Of a DNA stretch of 64,000 nt, positions 1 to 12,390 are shown in pieces; position 1 is the first letter of the stretch; each line of letters begins with the position of its first letter. A program made the translations under genes and the position numbers. The DNA comes from Taeniopygia guttata (Eukaryota; Chordata; Aves; Passeriformes; Estrildidae): NCBI RefSeq assembly GCF_048771995.1, contig NC_133028.1, forward strand, positions 687,001-751,000, given 5' to 3'. Below the pieces are notes generated by a model. The model saw only the letters and a program-made list of their open reading frames with translations. It did no database searches and was not told the DNA's origin.

Positions 1-179
1 CTTCAGAACACTCCGAGTGCTGCCAGCCTTTGCCGAGCACAGGGGCACAGCCCTGCTCCTCGCTCCCGCGTCTCAAAGGTCTGCTCAGGGCCACTAATCC
101 CCCGGGAGCAATGTCCAGCCTGTGCCACCCCGTGACACCGCTCCTGCAGCCAGGGACATCCCCAGGGCCTTGGGAAGGC

Positions 180-480
180 TTCAGGGACACCTTCCAGCAC
201 CTTCCGGGGCCTCCAGGAGAGCTGGAGAGGGGCTGGGGACAAGGGACAGAGGGACAGGAGCCAGGGAATGGCTCCCACTGGGAAAGGGGAGACTGGGCTG
301 GGGTCTTGGCAAGGAATTCCTGGCTGGGCTGGAATTCCCAGCTTTGCTGTGGCTGCCCCTGGATCCCTGGCAGTGCCCAAGGCCAGGTTGGATGGCTCTG
401 GAGCAGCCTGGGACAGGGGAAGGGATGGAATTGGATGATCCTTTCGGTCCCTTCCAGCCCAGCCCCATTCCATGATTCTC
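180..480 (+). mobile_element. CR1 LINE 3' fragment
   Basis: The sequence has the typical avian CR1 3' end. A block about an aggregated gain (gccagggaatggctcccact, then a ttggcaaggaattcctgg block) is followed by a terminal cccattccatgattct tail. It is truncated at the 5' side, as usual for CR1. The same consensus recurs at 15,000, 18,300, 48,110 (reverse) and elsewhere in this window. Confidence 0.8.
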
Positions 481-890
481 TCATTTGCTGCCTCCCTCCC
501 TCCCTTCCTGTAGCTTTGCTTGCATAAGGAAAATTCACTTCCCCTTGTGGCAGTCAGGATCACAGGAGCTTTTAAAACCTTTTAAAACTCCATTTTCGAG
601 CACCGAGGGAAGCTCTCACCCTGTGCCTGAGGGGGGTGGCACCTCTGCAGCCTGGAGGGGCCACACTGGTTTTTGGAGGAGAATCCCAGGGGCTGGAGCT
701 GGTCCAGCCAGGTGGGAGAAGGATCACAGGGAGCTCAGGGGCTTTTGGCTCTTTGGGAGCTTCCAGCCACCTCTGGAAACAGCTTTGGTCAGGAGGAAGC
801 TTTGAGTCCCAGATTAGAAAGAGCAAAACAAACAGAGGCTCCCACCCCCGGGGCTGGCCCTGCTGGGCCCAGCCAGGCCTGTGCCGGGGA

Positions 891-970
891 GATAAGGGGG
901 CTGTGGGGCTGAGGGGGAGATAAGGGGGCTGTGGGGCTGAGGGGGAGATAAGGGGGCTGTGGGGCTGAGC
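891..970. repeat. 28-bp minisatellite, about 3 copies
   Basis: Three nearly identical 28-bp units starting gataagggggctgtggggct follow one another without interruption. Confidence 0.85.
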
Positions 971-1714
971 CTCTGCCCCTCGCCTGCTTTGGGATCCCGT
1001 CCTCGCCCTGCTGCCAGCTGGAGTGGGAGCCTGCTCAGGCAGAGGATCCCCTGTCAGTGTGCTGACCTTGCTCTCATTTCCCTGCAGGTTTTTATTGCAC
1101 AGAAACTTCCCCAGTGATAATTGTTATCCTTGTTTTGGGCTGGGTGGAAAATGTTCCGTCAAACTTGGACTCTTCCCCGGGCCGGGGGTGTTTCCGAGCT
1201 GCCTCGTGCTGCTCAGCCTGGGTCATTTCAGGGGAAAATCGACTCCTGGAGTTGCACAAGAGCAGCCTGGGAGCTCTCATGGCCTTTTTGGCCATCCCAG
1301 GCTTTGCCCCGCGCTCAGGCGGCTCTGGGGTTGGGTTTGGCAGGCAGAGCATCGTTTCCCCCTTTGCACTGAGCCTCTGTGCATGCAGAGAGCCCTGGGC
1401 AGGACCTCCTGCTCCTCACCTCCCTCCCCTGACCTGCTCCTGCACTTCCCTGCCCTGTGCTCAGTCTGCACAGCCAGGCTCCAGCCCAGGAAAAGGGATT
1501 TTGGGAACTCACCAGGCAGCTGTTGCTTCTGCTTCCCAACATGCAGGAAATGCCCTTGGAGTCCCCGTGGGGCTCATCCTGCGGGGTGGCAGCGAGCCAG
1601 GGACTGTCCCTGCACCCCCAGCCCACAGCTGGCACCTGGGGAAGCTGGGGGGCACCCAGAGAAACAGGGTTCCCTGGTTCTGAGGTTCCGAGGCACCGGC
1701 TGGGTTTGCGTGGG

Positions 1715-1985
1715 TCAGAGAACCCCAGAGCGCTTTGGGTTGGAAGGACTGTGAAACCACCCAGTGCCACCCCTGCCATGGGGACACCTCCCACTGCCCC
1801 AGCTGCTCCCAGCCCTGTGTCCAGCCTGGCCTGGGCACTGCAGGGGCAGCCCCAGCTGGGAATGCTCTGGGAATTCCAGCTCAGCCCCTCCCCACCCTGC
1901 CAGGGAACAATTCCCAATGTCCCATCCATCCCTGCCCGCTGCAGCTGGGATCCATTCCTGTGTCCTGTCCCCTGTGGAGACCTCT
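1715..1985 (-). mobile_element. CR1 LINE fragment, reverse orientation
   Basis: The left side reads tttgggttggaaggactgtg and then the reverse complement of the usual CR1 3' blocks (ccatggggacacctcccact, ggaattccagctcagcccct). It is diverged and lacks the terminal octamer repeats. Confidence 0.65.
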
Positions 1986-3551
1986 GGCCCAGGAGTGGCA
2001 CCCCGGGTGAGCAGCGGGGCAGGGGACACTGGGGGGGACAGGAGGAGCCTGGCAGCACCTGCAGGGCTGGGCCTTGGCTCTCCCTGCCTGGGAGCCCCTG
2101 GGGACCCCTGGTTTGCAGTGTGGGGCTGAGCAGGCAGCAGCTGAGGTTCAGGATTTCCTGGGCTGGCTGGAGCTGGCCCTGAGCTGGCACTGAACCGTTT
2201 CCATGTGCCGTGTGTCCCAAAGGTGACAGGGAGGGGTGAAGGTGCAGGCAGGGAGCTGCCATGGCTCCAGCCCAGGCTCCGTGTGTGAGGCCCAGTGGGT
2301 GCAGCAGCACTCAGCATTCCTGCCTCTGCTGCTCCTGCAGTGACTTGCACTCGCTCCCGACAGGGAACTGGGCTGGGGGAGTTGTTTCTGCTGCAGAATT
2401 AGCTCAGCTCAGACTTCCCCAAAGCCCTTCCGTGCTGCACTTCCCTCCTGTGGTTCCCCTTCCTGCCCAGCTGTGGGGCAGCTGCTGCTGGGGGGGCTGC
2501 CCGGGGCTCTCCTCCTCCCACCAAGGGACCTTTCCTCGCCTGCTGCTCTGCTCCCTGTGCTGATGGAGGGGAGGGGACAGGGCATTCCTTGGGTCTGGGG
2601 GAGATGCCAGGGGGGCAGAGGGCAGAGAAGGAGCTGTGAGCCCCATCACACGTGGGCAGGGAGGAGCAGAGGGCTGATCCAGAGGCTCTCCCAAGGGCCC
2701 ATCCTGCCCAGGGGTGGGTGCTGCCCATCTGCTCAGTGTGTGGGACCTTGCAGGGGTGAGAAGCTCCCTCAGAGCCAAGGAGGCTCCCAAATCCCTGTCC
2801 TCAGTGGGCCCCCACCAGGCACTTGTCCCCTGCCGGACTGGTGGGACCCATCCCGTCCCCTCCTTGCTTCCCTGGCACTGTCCTCGTGTTCCCCCTGGCA
2901 TGGACGCGCTCTCATCTCCTCCTCCAGCCCCTCTGGAGCTCTGCCAGCCCAGGCTGTGCCTGTGCTGTGTCCCTCCCTCATTTAATGAAGATCAGGACAT
3001 CATTAGCACTGCCATGGGGCTGTGGCAGCCATGGGCTCGGGGCTGTGCCACCTCCCTGAGACCTCCTCATGGTCATTCCCAGCCTGGCCTTGGCTCCCTG
3101 TGCCAGGGGGGACTGTCACAGCCAGGCTGAGCCCCTCTGCTCCCTGGGGAGCTGAGGCCAGCCCAATCCTGCAGCCCTGGCCTTGGCACGCTGTCCTCAG
3201 GCCCAGGAGAGGGAGACCTTGCGGTGGGGCAGGAGGCAACTGCTGCTCTGGGCTGCCTTTGGGGTGGGGGGTTTGCACCAAGGGCAAAGAGCCCTTTTCA
3301 GCCCTTTTCCCCGTGGGCAGAGTGCCCAGCAGGGCTGGTGAGGGTCTGTGGGTGGCCAGGAGCACCAGGGAGCTCCAGGGATGCCCTGAGCTGGGATGGC
3401 TGGGGCTGAGAACGCAGCTGGAGGCAGAAAACGCCCCGGAGTGTCGAAATGCTGCAGGGGAGGAGGGGCTGGAGCTGCAAAAACTGGGTCAGCATGCTCT
3501 GCTGTGGGGCACGGGCACAGCCAGGGCTGGGGGGCGTCTGTGGTGGCCAGG

Positions 3552-3755
3552 AGGGGATGGCACCCTTGGTGACCAGGATGGGATAACAGCCTTGGTGACC
3601 AGGATGGGATGGCACCATTGGCACCAGGATGGGATGGCACTGTTGGTGACCAGGATGAGATAACAGCTTTGGTGACCAGGATGGGATGGATCTGTGGTGG
3701 CCAGGATGGGATAACAGCCTTGGTGCCAGGATGGGATAACACCCATGGTGACCAG
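3552..3755. repeat. Degenerate minisatellite of about 26-29 bp
   Basis: Units of the form gtgaccaggatgggataaca recur about seven times with small length changes. No gene is seen here. Confidence 0.8.
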
Positions 3756-4739
3756 CTGACCCCAGGCAAGCGTTTGCCCTGAGCTGGGAGCCCAGGGCAG
3801 AGGCCCCAGGTGCTCCCCAGGGTGTAATTTTGCTCCTACCTGCCCAGCTAACCCCATTTTCACCAGCTGCCATTGCTGGTTTCAGGAGTTGAAGGCCCTT
3901 GCTCTGCTCTCCTGCAGGAAAACTCTGCTTTTTTTTTGTTTTTAAGATATTTGAGCAGTCTGATCCCAGCATAGCTAACCTGGCACGTCGAGTCTGGTGT
4001 GTTGGTGGCTGAGAGCGCTGCCCCATCACCCTCCACCCTCTTACACCCCAAAAAGCTGCAGACTCAGGCTGCTTGCTGCTTCACATGGATTTTCCAGGAA
4101 CCTGAAAATGCAGGTTTTCTCCCAGCAGCTGGGCAGAGCCCTGAGTCCTGCTGGTGCAGGGGCAGCTGGTGCTGAGCCTGTGCTGAGCTCAGCTGAGCTC
4201 AGCTGAGCTGAGCCTTCCTCCCTCGTGGCCCTCCAGACCTGGCTCAGCCCTTCCTGGCTGCTGCTGAGCAGGGGGAGGGTGGGGTCTGCTCCCCTCCTTT
4301 TGGGAATGCTCCTCTGGCTCCTGGAGGAACCTGCCCGGTGGTGGAGGAGTCCAGGGAAAAGCTGGCATGCTCTCCAGTGCCAGGTGGGACTGGCCTTGGA
4401 GCCACTGCTGTGCCCCTCTGTGTGCCTGTCAGAGCCTGTGCTGGCTGAGCTGTGCTCAGACCTGCCCTGGAATTCTCCTGCCTGGGACGTGGGCTTTGGG
4501 AACTCCATCCCTGCAGCAGCATCCCGGGGCTCCTCCCCAGCTCTGCGTGTCCAGGGGGTCTCTTCCCTGCCAAATCCACGGGGATGAAGCAGTGGAGCTG
4601 CTCTGGGCTCGGGATTCGTTCCCTTCTCCCTTTTCTCATGTTTGGCTCACTCCTGAGCATGGCTTGGTGGGATGGATGAGCAATCCACGTGTGGCCTGTT
4701 CCCAGAGCGGGTGTAGCTGCTGCCTGGGGCTCTGTGGAG

Positions 4740-4935
4740 CCTGGGGCTGCTGTCCCTGCCCTGGGGTTGGTGTCCCTGCCCTGGGGCTGCTGTCCCTGCC
4801 CTGGCACTGCTGTCCCTGCCCTGGGGCTGCTGTCCCTGCCCTGGGACTGCTGTCCCTGCCCTGGCATTGGTGTCCCTGCCCTGGCATTGGTGTCCCTGCC
4901 CTGGCACTGCTGTCCCTGCCCTGGGGTTGGTGTCA
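4740..4935. repeat. 20-bp minisatellite, about 9 copies
   Basis: Tandem units of ctgctgtccctgccctgggg and variants have a 20-bp period. The same tgtccctgccc core appears in an unrelated array at 60,385-60,612. Confidence 0.85.
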
Positions 4936-5984
4936 TGAGCCCAGGTGCCAGCCCGTGCTGGGATTTTCTCCTGGTGGTCCCAGTGGGGCACCAGCACCAT
5001 GCCAGGGCTTCCTGCCCTGCCAGGCAGCTCCTGCTCTCCCTGGAGCCCTTTGGGGGAGCAGGGCTGGGCTGTGGGCTGTGTCAGGGGCTGGGCTTGCTTC
5101 CTTCCAGCCTTGTTTGTGGGCACACTTGGAGAGATGAACTTCCTTCCTCGGCTGCTCGGTCCGATGTTTTCCATCTGTGCCTTTAGAGCTCGCAGGGATC
5201 ACCTGGCAGCATCAGCCACCCAAACCCAGCACGGGAACCAGCCCTGCAGAAGCAGGAACACGGAGCCAGACAAAAAAGCACAAAATTCCCCGGGGCTGGG
5301 TTGTTTTGCAGCCTGTGCTTCCCCTCCCGGGTAGGTGAGCTTCCTCTGGGCTGCAGGCTCAGGAGATGTCTGTGCCGGGCTCTGGGGGTGGGCTGTGCCA
5401 AGGGGAGCTGGCCCCCGTTTCCCTGGATTGCTGCTCCCTGCCCTGCCCTGCCCTGCCCTGCCCTGCTCTGTCTCTGTACCAGCACGGGGGATCCTTGATT
5501 TGAGGCTTGGGGCTCTTGGCTGAGCTCGCTGCAGGGATGAATCAGCAGGAAATGCCAGCCTGGAGCGCTGGGCAGAGCCTCTGGGCTGGCATGTGGCTGT
5601 GGCTGCTGCTGCAGCTCCCAGCAGTGCAGGGCACGCTGCAGCTCCAGCAGTGCAGGGCACACTGCAGCTCTGGGCTGTGCAGGGCACGAGGGTTTCTGCT
5701 GCTGCCAGGTGAACCTGGCCCGCCCTGGCAGTGCTCAGTGCTCCTGGGAGGCTTTGGGGAGCACCTGAAGTGGAAGCGCCCCAGAAATGCTCCAGCTGGG
5801 CCTCCTTCCCCGTGCATCCCTGAGCCCCAGGGGCCACCAGGAACGTCACTGGGACCAGTCTGAGAGGGAAACTGGAGGTTGGTGCCCAGGGTGTGCTGAG
5901 CAGGGCTGGTGGGGCACTTGGGGCTCTGTGGAGCCTGGCCTTGGTGTCCCTGCCCTGGGGCTGATTTCCCTGCCAGTCCCTGGA

Positions 5985-6245
5985 GGTGTCCCATGGGTGT
6001 GTCACCCTGGAGGTGTCACCCTGGAGGTGTCACCCTGGAGGTGTCCCTGGGCTCTCCATTCTCTGGATGTGTCCCATGGGTGTGTCCCATGGGTGTGTCC
6101 CATGGAGGTGTCACCCTGGAGGTGTCCCTGGGCTCTCTATTTCCTGGAGGTGTCCCATGGAGGTGTCCTGGTGTCACCCTGGGGGTGTCCCTGGGCTCTC
6201 CATTCCCCGGAGGTGTCCCATGGATGTGTCCCATGGAGGTGTCCG
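5985..6245. repeat. Minisatellite built on a GGTGTCNC core
   Basis: Units alternate between ccatgggtgtgtc and ccctggaggtgtc. The arrangement is a mixed-order tandem array of 15-18-bp units. Confidence 0.75.
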
Positions 6246-7769
6246 TGCGTCAGCAAGGACATGGGCTGGCAGGGCAGGGGGCAGGAGCTGGGGAAAGGAG
6301 CAGCTCCTGACAGAGCAGGGGATGCTGCTCCGTGCTGCTCCATGCTCAGGGAAGCACCGTGCAGCTGCAGGAAGCAGGGAAGAGGGGCACATCCCCTCAG
6401 CTGGAGCAGTCCTGCTCCCCAGCTCAGGCCCTGGGACAGTTTCACTGCATTTCACTGAAATTCTGTAACCAGCAAAGGCTCTGCGGGCTGGGACCCCTCC
6501 GGGAGGGTCCCTCGGGGCGGGTGGCTGGTGTGGGTGCCTTGTGCTGGGTGTCCTGTGCAGCCAGGAGCTGCATCCCAGCTGTGGCCTCCGAATCCTTGTG
6601 GATTCTGGATGTGCTCGGCACAGCTCCCTCCATCCCCTCCCTGCCCCAGAGCTGACCGAGGGAACCCACTTCTGCTCCTTCACACCTGCAAAAGGGATTT
6701 TGTGTCTGTTTCCCAGGTGTGTTGCTATTCCCATAAAAACGAGATGTGACCTTGGGTGGCCTCAGTCCAAAATGCCCCCCAGGATTCCCCCAGGGCAGCT
6801 CCTGGAAGGAATTTGGGAAACAGAGAGCTGTGGGCTGGGGTTGCTGTGAGAAGCTGCTGTGGGAGTCTGTGTGTGGCTGCCTGGGACTCGCTCCCTCCCC
6901 ATCCTGCTGTCCTGCTGCATCCCAGGGCTTGGCACTCCTGTTTCCACTGGGCTGATTCACAAAAAACCCAAGCACACGACAGGGAACAGCTGAATCCTCC
7001 CAACCTCGTCCTGTGCCATAAACCGAGAGCTCAGCCTAAAAATAACCCCGTTGCCTGTTGGAGGTGCAGCCCCGAGTGTCGAGGAGGTCTTGGGGCCAGA
7101 AATAGCTGCTGAGCCCAGCAGCAGCAGGGGCTTTGCCTTGGATATCTGCTTTTGGAGCAGCTCAGGCCCAGCAGCCCCATTCCCTGGGATGCTCCCGGGG
7201 CTGGGAGAGGCTGGGGGCACATCCAGCTCCTCCTGGGCAGCTCCTGCCTTTCCCTGTGGGAACCCACCCACGTTCTTGCTGTTTTTTTCCATGGGATGAT
7301 GTAAGTACACAAGCTCCTTTCAGGAGTTCTCTCTTTTTCCTGTGCAGTGATTCAGCCCCCAGGCTGTGCAGCCCTTCCCTCCTGAGCTGCTTCCAGCTCC
7401 TGCATTCCAGGGCAGGATGAGCTGGGGGATGTTCCAGCAGCCTTTTCCCCTCCAGTCCTTTGGGAAGTGCTCTCCTGCTGCTGCTCCCCGGCAGCTCTAA
7501 GGGGTCAGTGCTGCCTTTTCCCATGGGTTTTTTCTTTTTCCTGCCTGGATATTTTCAAGCTGGCAGCCTGAGCACTGAAAGTTTTGCGGTGGGCATTGGA
7601 TGGGGTGGGATAAGCGAGTGGTGGGAATAGCAGTGGATCCACTGGGATTTAATTCAGCAAATCCCAGGCATGTCCCTCCTGCCTTTGTGTGGCGAAGGAC
7701 CTGGGTGCTGCCAGCTGTAACCTGGGATATTCAGCAGGGAATGAGGGCATTTTGTGCCCCCTTCATGGG

Positions 7770-7980
7770 ATCCCAAACTGGTTTGGGTTGGAAGGGTCCT
7801 TAAAAGACATCCAGTCCCACGGGCAGGGACACCTCTCACTGCCCAGCTCCTCCAAGGCCTGTGTGGTGTAGCATTCCCAGCCTTCCCAGCTTCTCCCTTC
7901 ATCCAGGCTGTGATAACTTCCCTGGCAGCAATTCAGGAGCTCCTGGAGGACACAATTCCAGTTTTTTCCTCACCCTGGTG
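7770..7980 (-). mobile_element. CR1 LINE fragment, reverse orientation
   Basis: It begins with the inverted CR1 end (aaactggtttgggttggaag), followed by catccagtcccacgggcagg. It directly abuts the CATCC array at 8,006. Confidence 0.7.
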
Positions 7981-8005
7981 ATTCCAGCATGGTCACACCT
8001 GCCCC

Positions 8006-8274
8006 CATCCCATCCCATCCCATCCCATCCCATCCCATCCCATCCCATCCCATCCCATCCCATCCCATCCCATCCCATCCCATCCCATCCCATCCCATCC
8101 CATCCCATCCCATCCCATCCCATCCCATCCCATCCCATCCCATCCCATCCCATCCCATCCCATCCCATCCCATCCCATCCCATCCCATCCCATCCCATCC
8201 CATCCCATCCCATCCCATCCCATCCCATCCCATCCCATCCCATCCCATCCCATCCCATCCCATCCCATCCCATT
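8006..8274. repeat. (CATCC)n pentanucleotide microsatellite, about 54 copies
   Basis: This is a pure, uninterrupted array of the pentamer CATCC over about 269 bp. It has no stop codons in several frames, so it creates spurious open reading frames on both strands. The same pentamer, as GGGAT, recurs at about 14,014-14,090 and 39,315-39,465. Confidence 0.97.
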
Positions 8275-9382
8275 TTCCTTCCCTATTTTTTTTCTTCTCA
8301 GTGAAGAAGAAAAGTCCCTCTCTTTCACTCTCCAGGTGGATGTAAGACACCACTGGGATTTTTATTTTCTGGGAAATTGTTAATGCGTGTCGGAAGTGTC
8401 TTCACCTCCCGTTGCTCCCAGGAAGCACAAGGTGGAGAAGCAGGATCTGTCCCGAGCCTGCAGCTTTCCCTGGGCCTTGTTAAGGGGAATTTGAATCAGA
8501 AATTCATTTCATCCTTGGATCTGGTGTCCCCATTCCCAGTGTTCCTCCCCACTGGCAGCAATCCAGACCCGTTCCAGAGGCTGCCCCGTGCCCTGCCAGC
8601 TGCCAGGCCGTTCCCTGGGGCAGCATCAGCACTAAAGGGAGGCTGGGGTGGTTCTGCCTGGTGCAGTGAACGGTTTGGAGGCTTTTCCAGTGTTCCCCCA
8701 TTTCCATGGGCAGCTCTGGAGCAAAGGCTGTGTCCTGTGTGGGGTGGGACAGTGGGCAGCATTCCCAGGAATCCTCTGGAATCAGTGGGAGCTTTGTGCT
8801 GGACGTGGCCGATGGCTCCTCCTGGAGCTGCCCCCATGAACCTGCCGTGGGGATGTGGGAATTGCCCCAGATCAGCAGCCTGGGGAGGGTGGGCTTGTGT
8901 TGGGTGGGGCTGGAACTGCTCAGAGCTGCTGGAGTTCACCCCAGAGAGCTCCTGGCATGCGTCACCATTTAAAGAAAGTGATCCAAGGACACTTGCAGGC
9001 AATGCTGAGCATCCTTGTTGGGGTGAGACACAGCAGGTCTGGCAGGAAGTTGATTTAATGGATGCTGTCGAGTTCCTTTGCTGTTCTGGGTCGGTCTCTG
9101 CCGAGAGGATCCCTGAGTCACCGGCTCTGGGACATTCAAATCATGAGCTCTGTCTCCTCCCAAGCACTGCTGCCAGCTCTGCCTGGGGAATCGGGGGTGT
9201 CTGGCAGGCTCAGTGAGGTGCTGTTTTCCAGGTGATTCAGTGCCAGGGCAGTGCTTGGGGTGAGGACAGGGATGGAGATGGAGCTGCAGGTGTCCCAGGG
9301 AGGGTCAGGTCCTGTGTCACCTCTGCGTGGGGTGTTTGTATTTCTGACTTGGGGTTTAGGTGATATCTGGGACACTTGGCTT

Positions 9383-9570
9383 AGAATCACAGCAGCAGTG
9401 AGGTTGGAAAAGCGCTCCTGGATCATCCAGTCCAAGCTGTGCCCAATGCCCAAAGCACTGAGTGCTGCATCCACTCGTTCCTTGGACACCTCCAGGGATG
9501 GGGACTCCAAACCTCCCTGGGTACTTCCAGCATTTTCCAGCCCTTTCCCTGGAGAAACTGGTGCTGGATA
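9383..9570 (-). mobile_element. CR1 LINE fragment, reverse orientation
   Basis: It starts with agaatcacagcagcagtgag and continues with gttggaaaagcgctcctgga and atccagtccaagctgtgccc, a common CR1 3'-end variant read in reverse. It ends about 100 bp before the first coding exon of the window. Confidence 0.75.
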
Positions 9571-9667
9571 ACCCTGGTGCTTTCTCCCAGCAGCAGCAGC
9601 TCCTCCGAGCTCTCCTGGCTCTGGGAGGTGACAGAGGGCCCTGTCCTTGTGTCTCCCCTGGCTGCAG

Positions 9668-10107
9668 GTGGCACAAGCTGCACTCCAAGGCTGGGAAGAA
9701 GGAGAAGGAGCGGGGTGAGATCCTGGTGAGCATCCAGTTCACGCGGAACAGCCTCACGGCCAGCATGTTCGACCTGTCGGCCAAGGACAAGGCGCGCTCG
9801 CCCCTGGGCAGGCTGAGGGACAAGGTGACAGGCAAGAAGAAGTACGACCTGGAGTCGGCCTCTGCCATCATCCCCAGCAGCATGGGGGCCCTGGACATGG
9901 AGGATGACTTCGAGCTCGGGGGCAAGAAGTCCAAACTGAAGGGCTTCTTCCTGAAGAGCAAGCTGCGCAAGTCCTCCCTGACGCAGTCCAGCACCTCCCT
10001 GGGCTCCGACAGCACCGTCTCCTCTGCCAGCCTGAGCCTGGCAGCCAGCGCCCCCGAGGTGCCCAAATCCCCCAGCAGACACGGCAGCCTGGCCACGGAG
10101 CACTCTG
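9668..10107 (+). CDS. RAB11FIP5: RAB11FIP5 coding exon: C2-domain end and adjacent linker
   Basis: RAB11FIP5 (Rip11/Gaf-1) is a Rab11 effector that works in apical and recycling-endosome traffic. This exon follows a clean acceptor (tcccctggctgcag) and ends at a GTAAGA donor. One base of a split codon remains at the start and one at the end. It encodes the last C2 strand (WHKLHSKAGKKEKERGEI), then SIQFTRNSLTASMFDLSAKD, a basic KKKYDLESASAIIPSS segment and the serine-rich KLRKSSLTQSSTSLGSDS block. I recognise all of these from vertebrate RAB11FIP5. The preceding residues of the C2 domain must come from an exon outside the window. The exon is embedded between CR1 fragments and is read clearly by its local codon bias. 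Confidence 0.93.
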
Positions 10108-10254
10108 GTAAGAGGATCAGGGATAATCCCCCAGGGCTCCCTCTGCAAGGGACTGCTGAGACCTCCTCGCAGCTCTGGGGACCGATTGCTTGCCCAGCAC
10201 AGAATCAGGAATTGTGCACTTGGTTATTCCAGTTCTGGGAAGGTGGAATGTGCA

Positions 10255-10585
10255 ATTGGTTAGGTTGGAAAAGCCCTCCAGGATCGTGGAGTGCAGCTGT
10301 TCCCTCAGCACTGCCAAGGCCACCGCTCACTGTGTCCCCCAGTGCCACTTCCACAGGGCTGGGAAATCCCCCAGGGATGGGGACTCCAGCGCTGCCCTGG
10401 GCAGCTGTGCCAGGCTGGGCAGCCCTTCCCATGAGGAATTTCCCCAATTGCCACCCTAGGGCTCCCCTGAGGCCATTCCCTCTCCTCCTGTCCCCTGGGA
10501 ACAGATCCCAAATCCCCCCGGCTGTCCCCTCCTGGCAGGAGCTGTGCAGAGCCACAAGGTCCCCCTGAGCCTCCTCTGCTCCAGG
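10255..10585 (-). mobile_element. CR1 LINE fragment, reverse orientation
   Basis: The reverse CR1 end (ttaggttggaaaagccctcc) leads into cagggatggggactccagcg and then cccctgggaacagatcccaa. The last 90 bp closely match the copy at 45,529-45,842, so both belong to one subfamily. Confidence 0.8.
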
Positions 10586-11079
10586 ATGTCACTGCGAGGT
10601 GACATCCTGCACAAACCCCCCAGACCTTGCGTGTGCTGGCACTGAGGTGTTTGCTGGAGCAGGAGGAACATCCCAGGTTTTGCATTTCCAGGCCTGCACC
10701 CCGAGCTCCCGGGATCTGAGGGTTCTGCAGGGCTGCTCCGTTCAGCCCCTCGGAGCAGTCCCTGCCAGGAGGGCCCTGCTGGGCCGGGCCGGGCCGGGCT
10801 GGGCTGGGCCAGGCTGGGATGAGCTGCTGGCCCTGCCCTGGGTCACTGCTCTCTCTAATGAGCCGCCTCCAGCTCCCAGGCAAAGCCCAAACGGGCCCGG
10901 CTCCGGTGATTAAAACAATCTGAGCTCTTGGCACTCCCAGGGCAGTCATTTACAAACAAAAAAGGCCCTTGTAGGGAATTAATTCTCCCTTGGAAACAAA
11001 TTAAATGGTTCAGTTGGCTGAGACAGCACATTGCCAGGTTGGGTGGGAGTCCCTGGGGAGGCCGTGTGGCTCCTGCTGG

Positions 11080-11215
11080 TGATGTTCCTGTGCTGGTTCC
11101 ATCATCCTTGGGATGGGCCTTCCAGCTACTGGGAGCTTCCGTTCCCATGGCAGGGGGGTGGAACTGGGTGATCTTTAAGGTCACTTCAGCCCAAACCATT
11201 CCGTGATTCTGTGAA
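11080..11215 (+). mobile_element. CR1 LINE 3' terminus
   Basis: The segment ends ctttaaggtcacttcagccc, aaaccattccgtgattctgt, the normal CR1 3' terminus. Confidence 0.75.
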
Positions 11216-11298
11216 GGAAGCAGCATCTCCAGCTGGGAGTTGTTTTCCTTGGGTCCTCCTTGACTTTTACCTCCAAAAATTGGCAGTAGCCACGAGGT

Positions 11299-11480
11299 CA
11301 TAGAATCACAGAATTGTTCAGGTTGGAAAAGATTTCTAAGATGATCAAGTCCAGCCCTCAAGGCAGTAGGAGGGAGGTGCAGGCACTGAACCCTCCTGGC
11401 TCGTCACACCGAGCAGTGGCCCCATCACCTCGTGTTCAGTGCAGTAAGTCACATGGAAGCTTTAAAACCCTTTAAGGAGC
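11299..11480 (-). mobile_element. CR1 LINE fragment, reverse orientation
   Basis: It starts catagaatcacagaattgtt, followed by caggttggaaaagatttcta and gatgatcaagtccagccctc. It lies tail to tail with the plus-oriented copy ending at 11,215. Confidence 0.8.
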
Positions 11481-11756
11481 TTCTGAGGAGTTCCTTGCAT
11501 TTCTTACAGGCTCAGATCCTGTCAGACGATGGGTTTGTCATCTTTCAGAGCCTCCTCTCGGGGTGCTCCCCTGCTGTGCTCGAGGACAATTTTGTGTCCC
11601 CTGTGTGGCCGCACACCAGTGAGCTGTGCTTTGCATTTCCAAGGATTTAACCCTGATCCCGTGGCAGGGAGAGGCCGGGGTGATGGCCCAGCTCTGGCTG
11701 CTGTTTGAGGGTGGAAGGTGAGGGTGGCCTCAGCTGCTGTGTGTTTGTCCCCGCAG

Positions 11757-12390
11757 GGAAGGAGCTGCTGGCCTCGCCCCAGCTGGGCCACAAGAGAGCA
11801 TTCAGCGAGGACGTGTCCCCGGCCAGCCCCGGCAGAGCCCCGCAGAGCCCCGGCCCGGGGAAGGAGCCCGTGTCCCGCTCGTCGCTGTGCATCAACGGCA
11901 GCCACGTGTACGGCGAGGAGGCAGCGCCCAGGAACCCGCCCGTGCCCGCGCCCCGCCGCCAGGAGCAGCCCCTGGCCTTCGCCCCCCTGCCCCCCGAGCC
12001 CCAGCACGGCTCCTGGGGGCTGGACAGGGCCCAGCACAGGGACGAGCCCAGGTTCATCCCCTCCCCTCCCAGCCTGGCCCTGCAGGAAGAGCTCAAGGTG
12101 TCCACCAAGGCCGTGACCCTCAGCAACCACCTGGGCAGGGCCAGGCTGGAGGAGAGCCATCGCCTGGAGGGCAAACACAAGGATGGAGCGCCTGAGGACA
12201 CCACAAAGGAGGAGAAGAAAGCCAAGGGAGGCTTCTTCCACCACGGGGGCGGCCGCAGCGACGCGGGGGACAAAGGCCAGGGGGACACGGGGACCCCCGT
12301 CCACGCCGCGGCCACGGGGGATGAGAGGAGTAAGAGCAGCGGCTGGTTTGGGTCCAAGGAGCCCAGGGAGTGCCCTCCTCAGAAACCCAG
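11757..12390 (+). CDS. RAB11FIP5: RAB11FIP5 coding exon: disordered middle region
   Basis: The acceptor is gtttgtccccgcag and the donor is GTCAGT after cccag. The exon takes one base from the previous exon, completing a Gly codon, and ends with two bases of a Ser/Arg codon. It encodes GKELLASPQLGHKRAFSEDV, SRSSLCINGSHVYGEEA, a proline-rich stretch, KEEKKAKGGFFHHGGGR and KSSGWFGSKEPRECPPQKP. The SSLC-NGSH-Y, FHH and K-SSWFG blocks are landmarks of vertebrate RAB11FIP5. The rest is low-complexity and probably unstructured. The two-base end joins in frame either to the large exon at 21,042 or directly to the exon at 29,129. Confidence 0.93.

Larger units (their letters stand above)
1..9667 (+). 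other. RAB11FIP5: RAB11FIP5 intron 1 (partial)
   Basis: No coding exon is recognisable before the splice acceptor at 9,666-9,667. The expected upstream exon, encoding most of the C2 domain, is not here and should lie before the window. The stretch contains CR1 LINE 3' fragments, several short VNTRs and a 270-bp pentanucleotide array. The open frames in it (for example 1,023-1,754 +, 1,315-2,310 - and 8,377-9,216 +) resemble no known protein and read as translated GC-rich repeat DNA. That intron 1 is this large is inferred from the absence of the C2 exon. Confidence 0.7.

Noticed and set aside
7861-8353. IPSHP and GMGWD repeat open frames
   Set aside because: They are the six-frame readings of the CATCC microsatellite.
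1-9600. Possible first C2 exon of RAB11FIP5 in the window
   Set aside because: I looked for the C2 start region in the open frames and found nothing resembling it, so the exon is taken to lie upstream.
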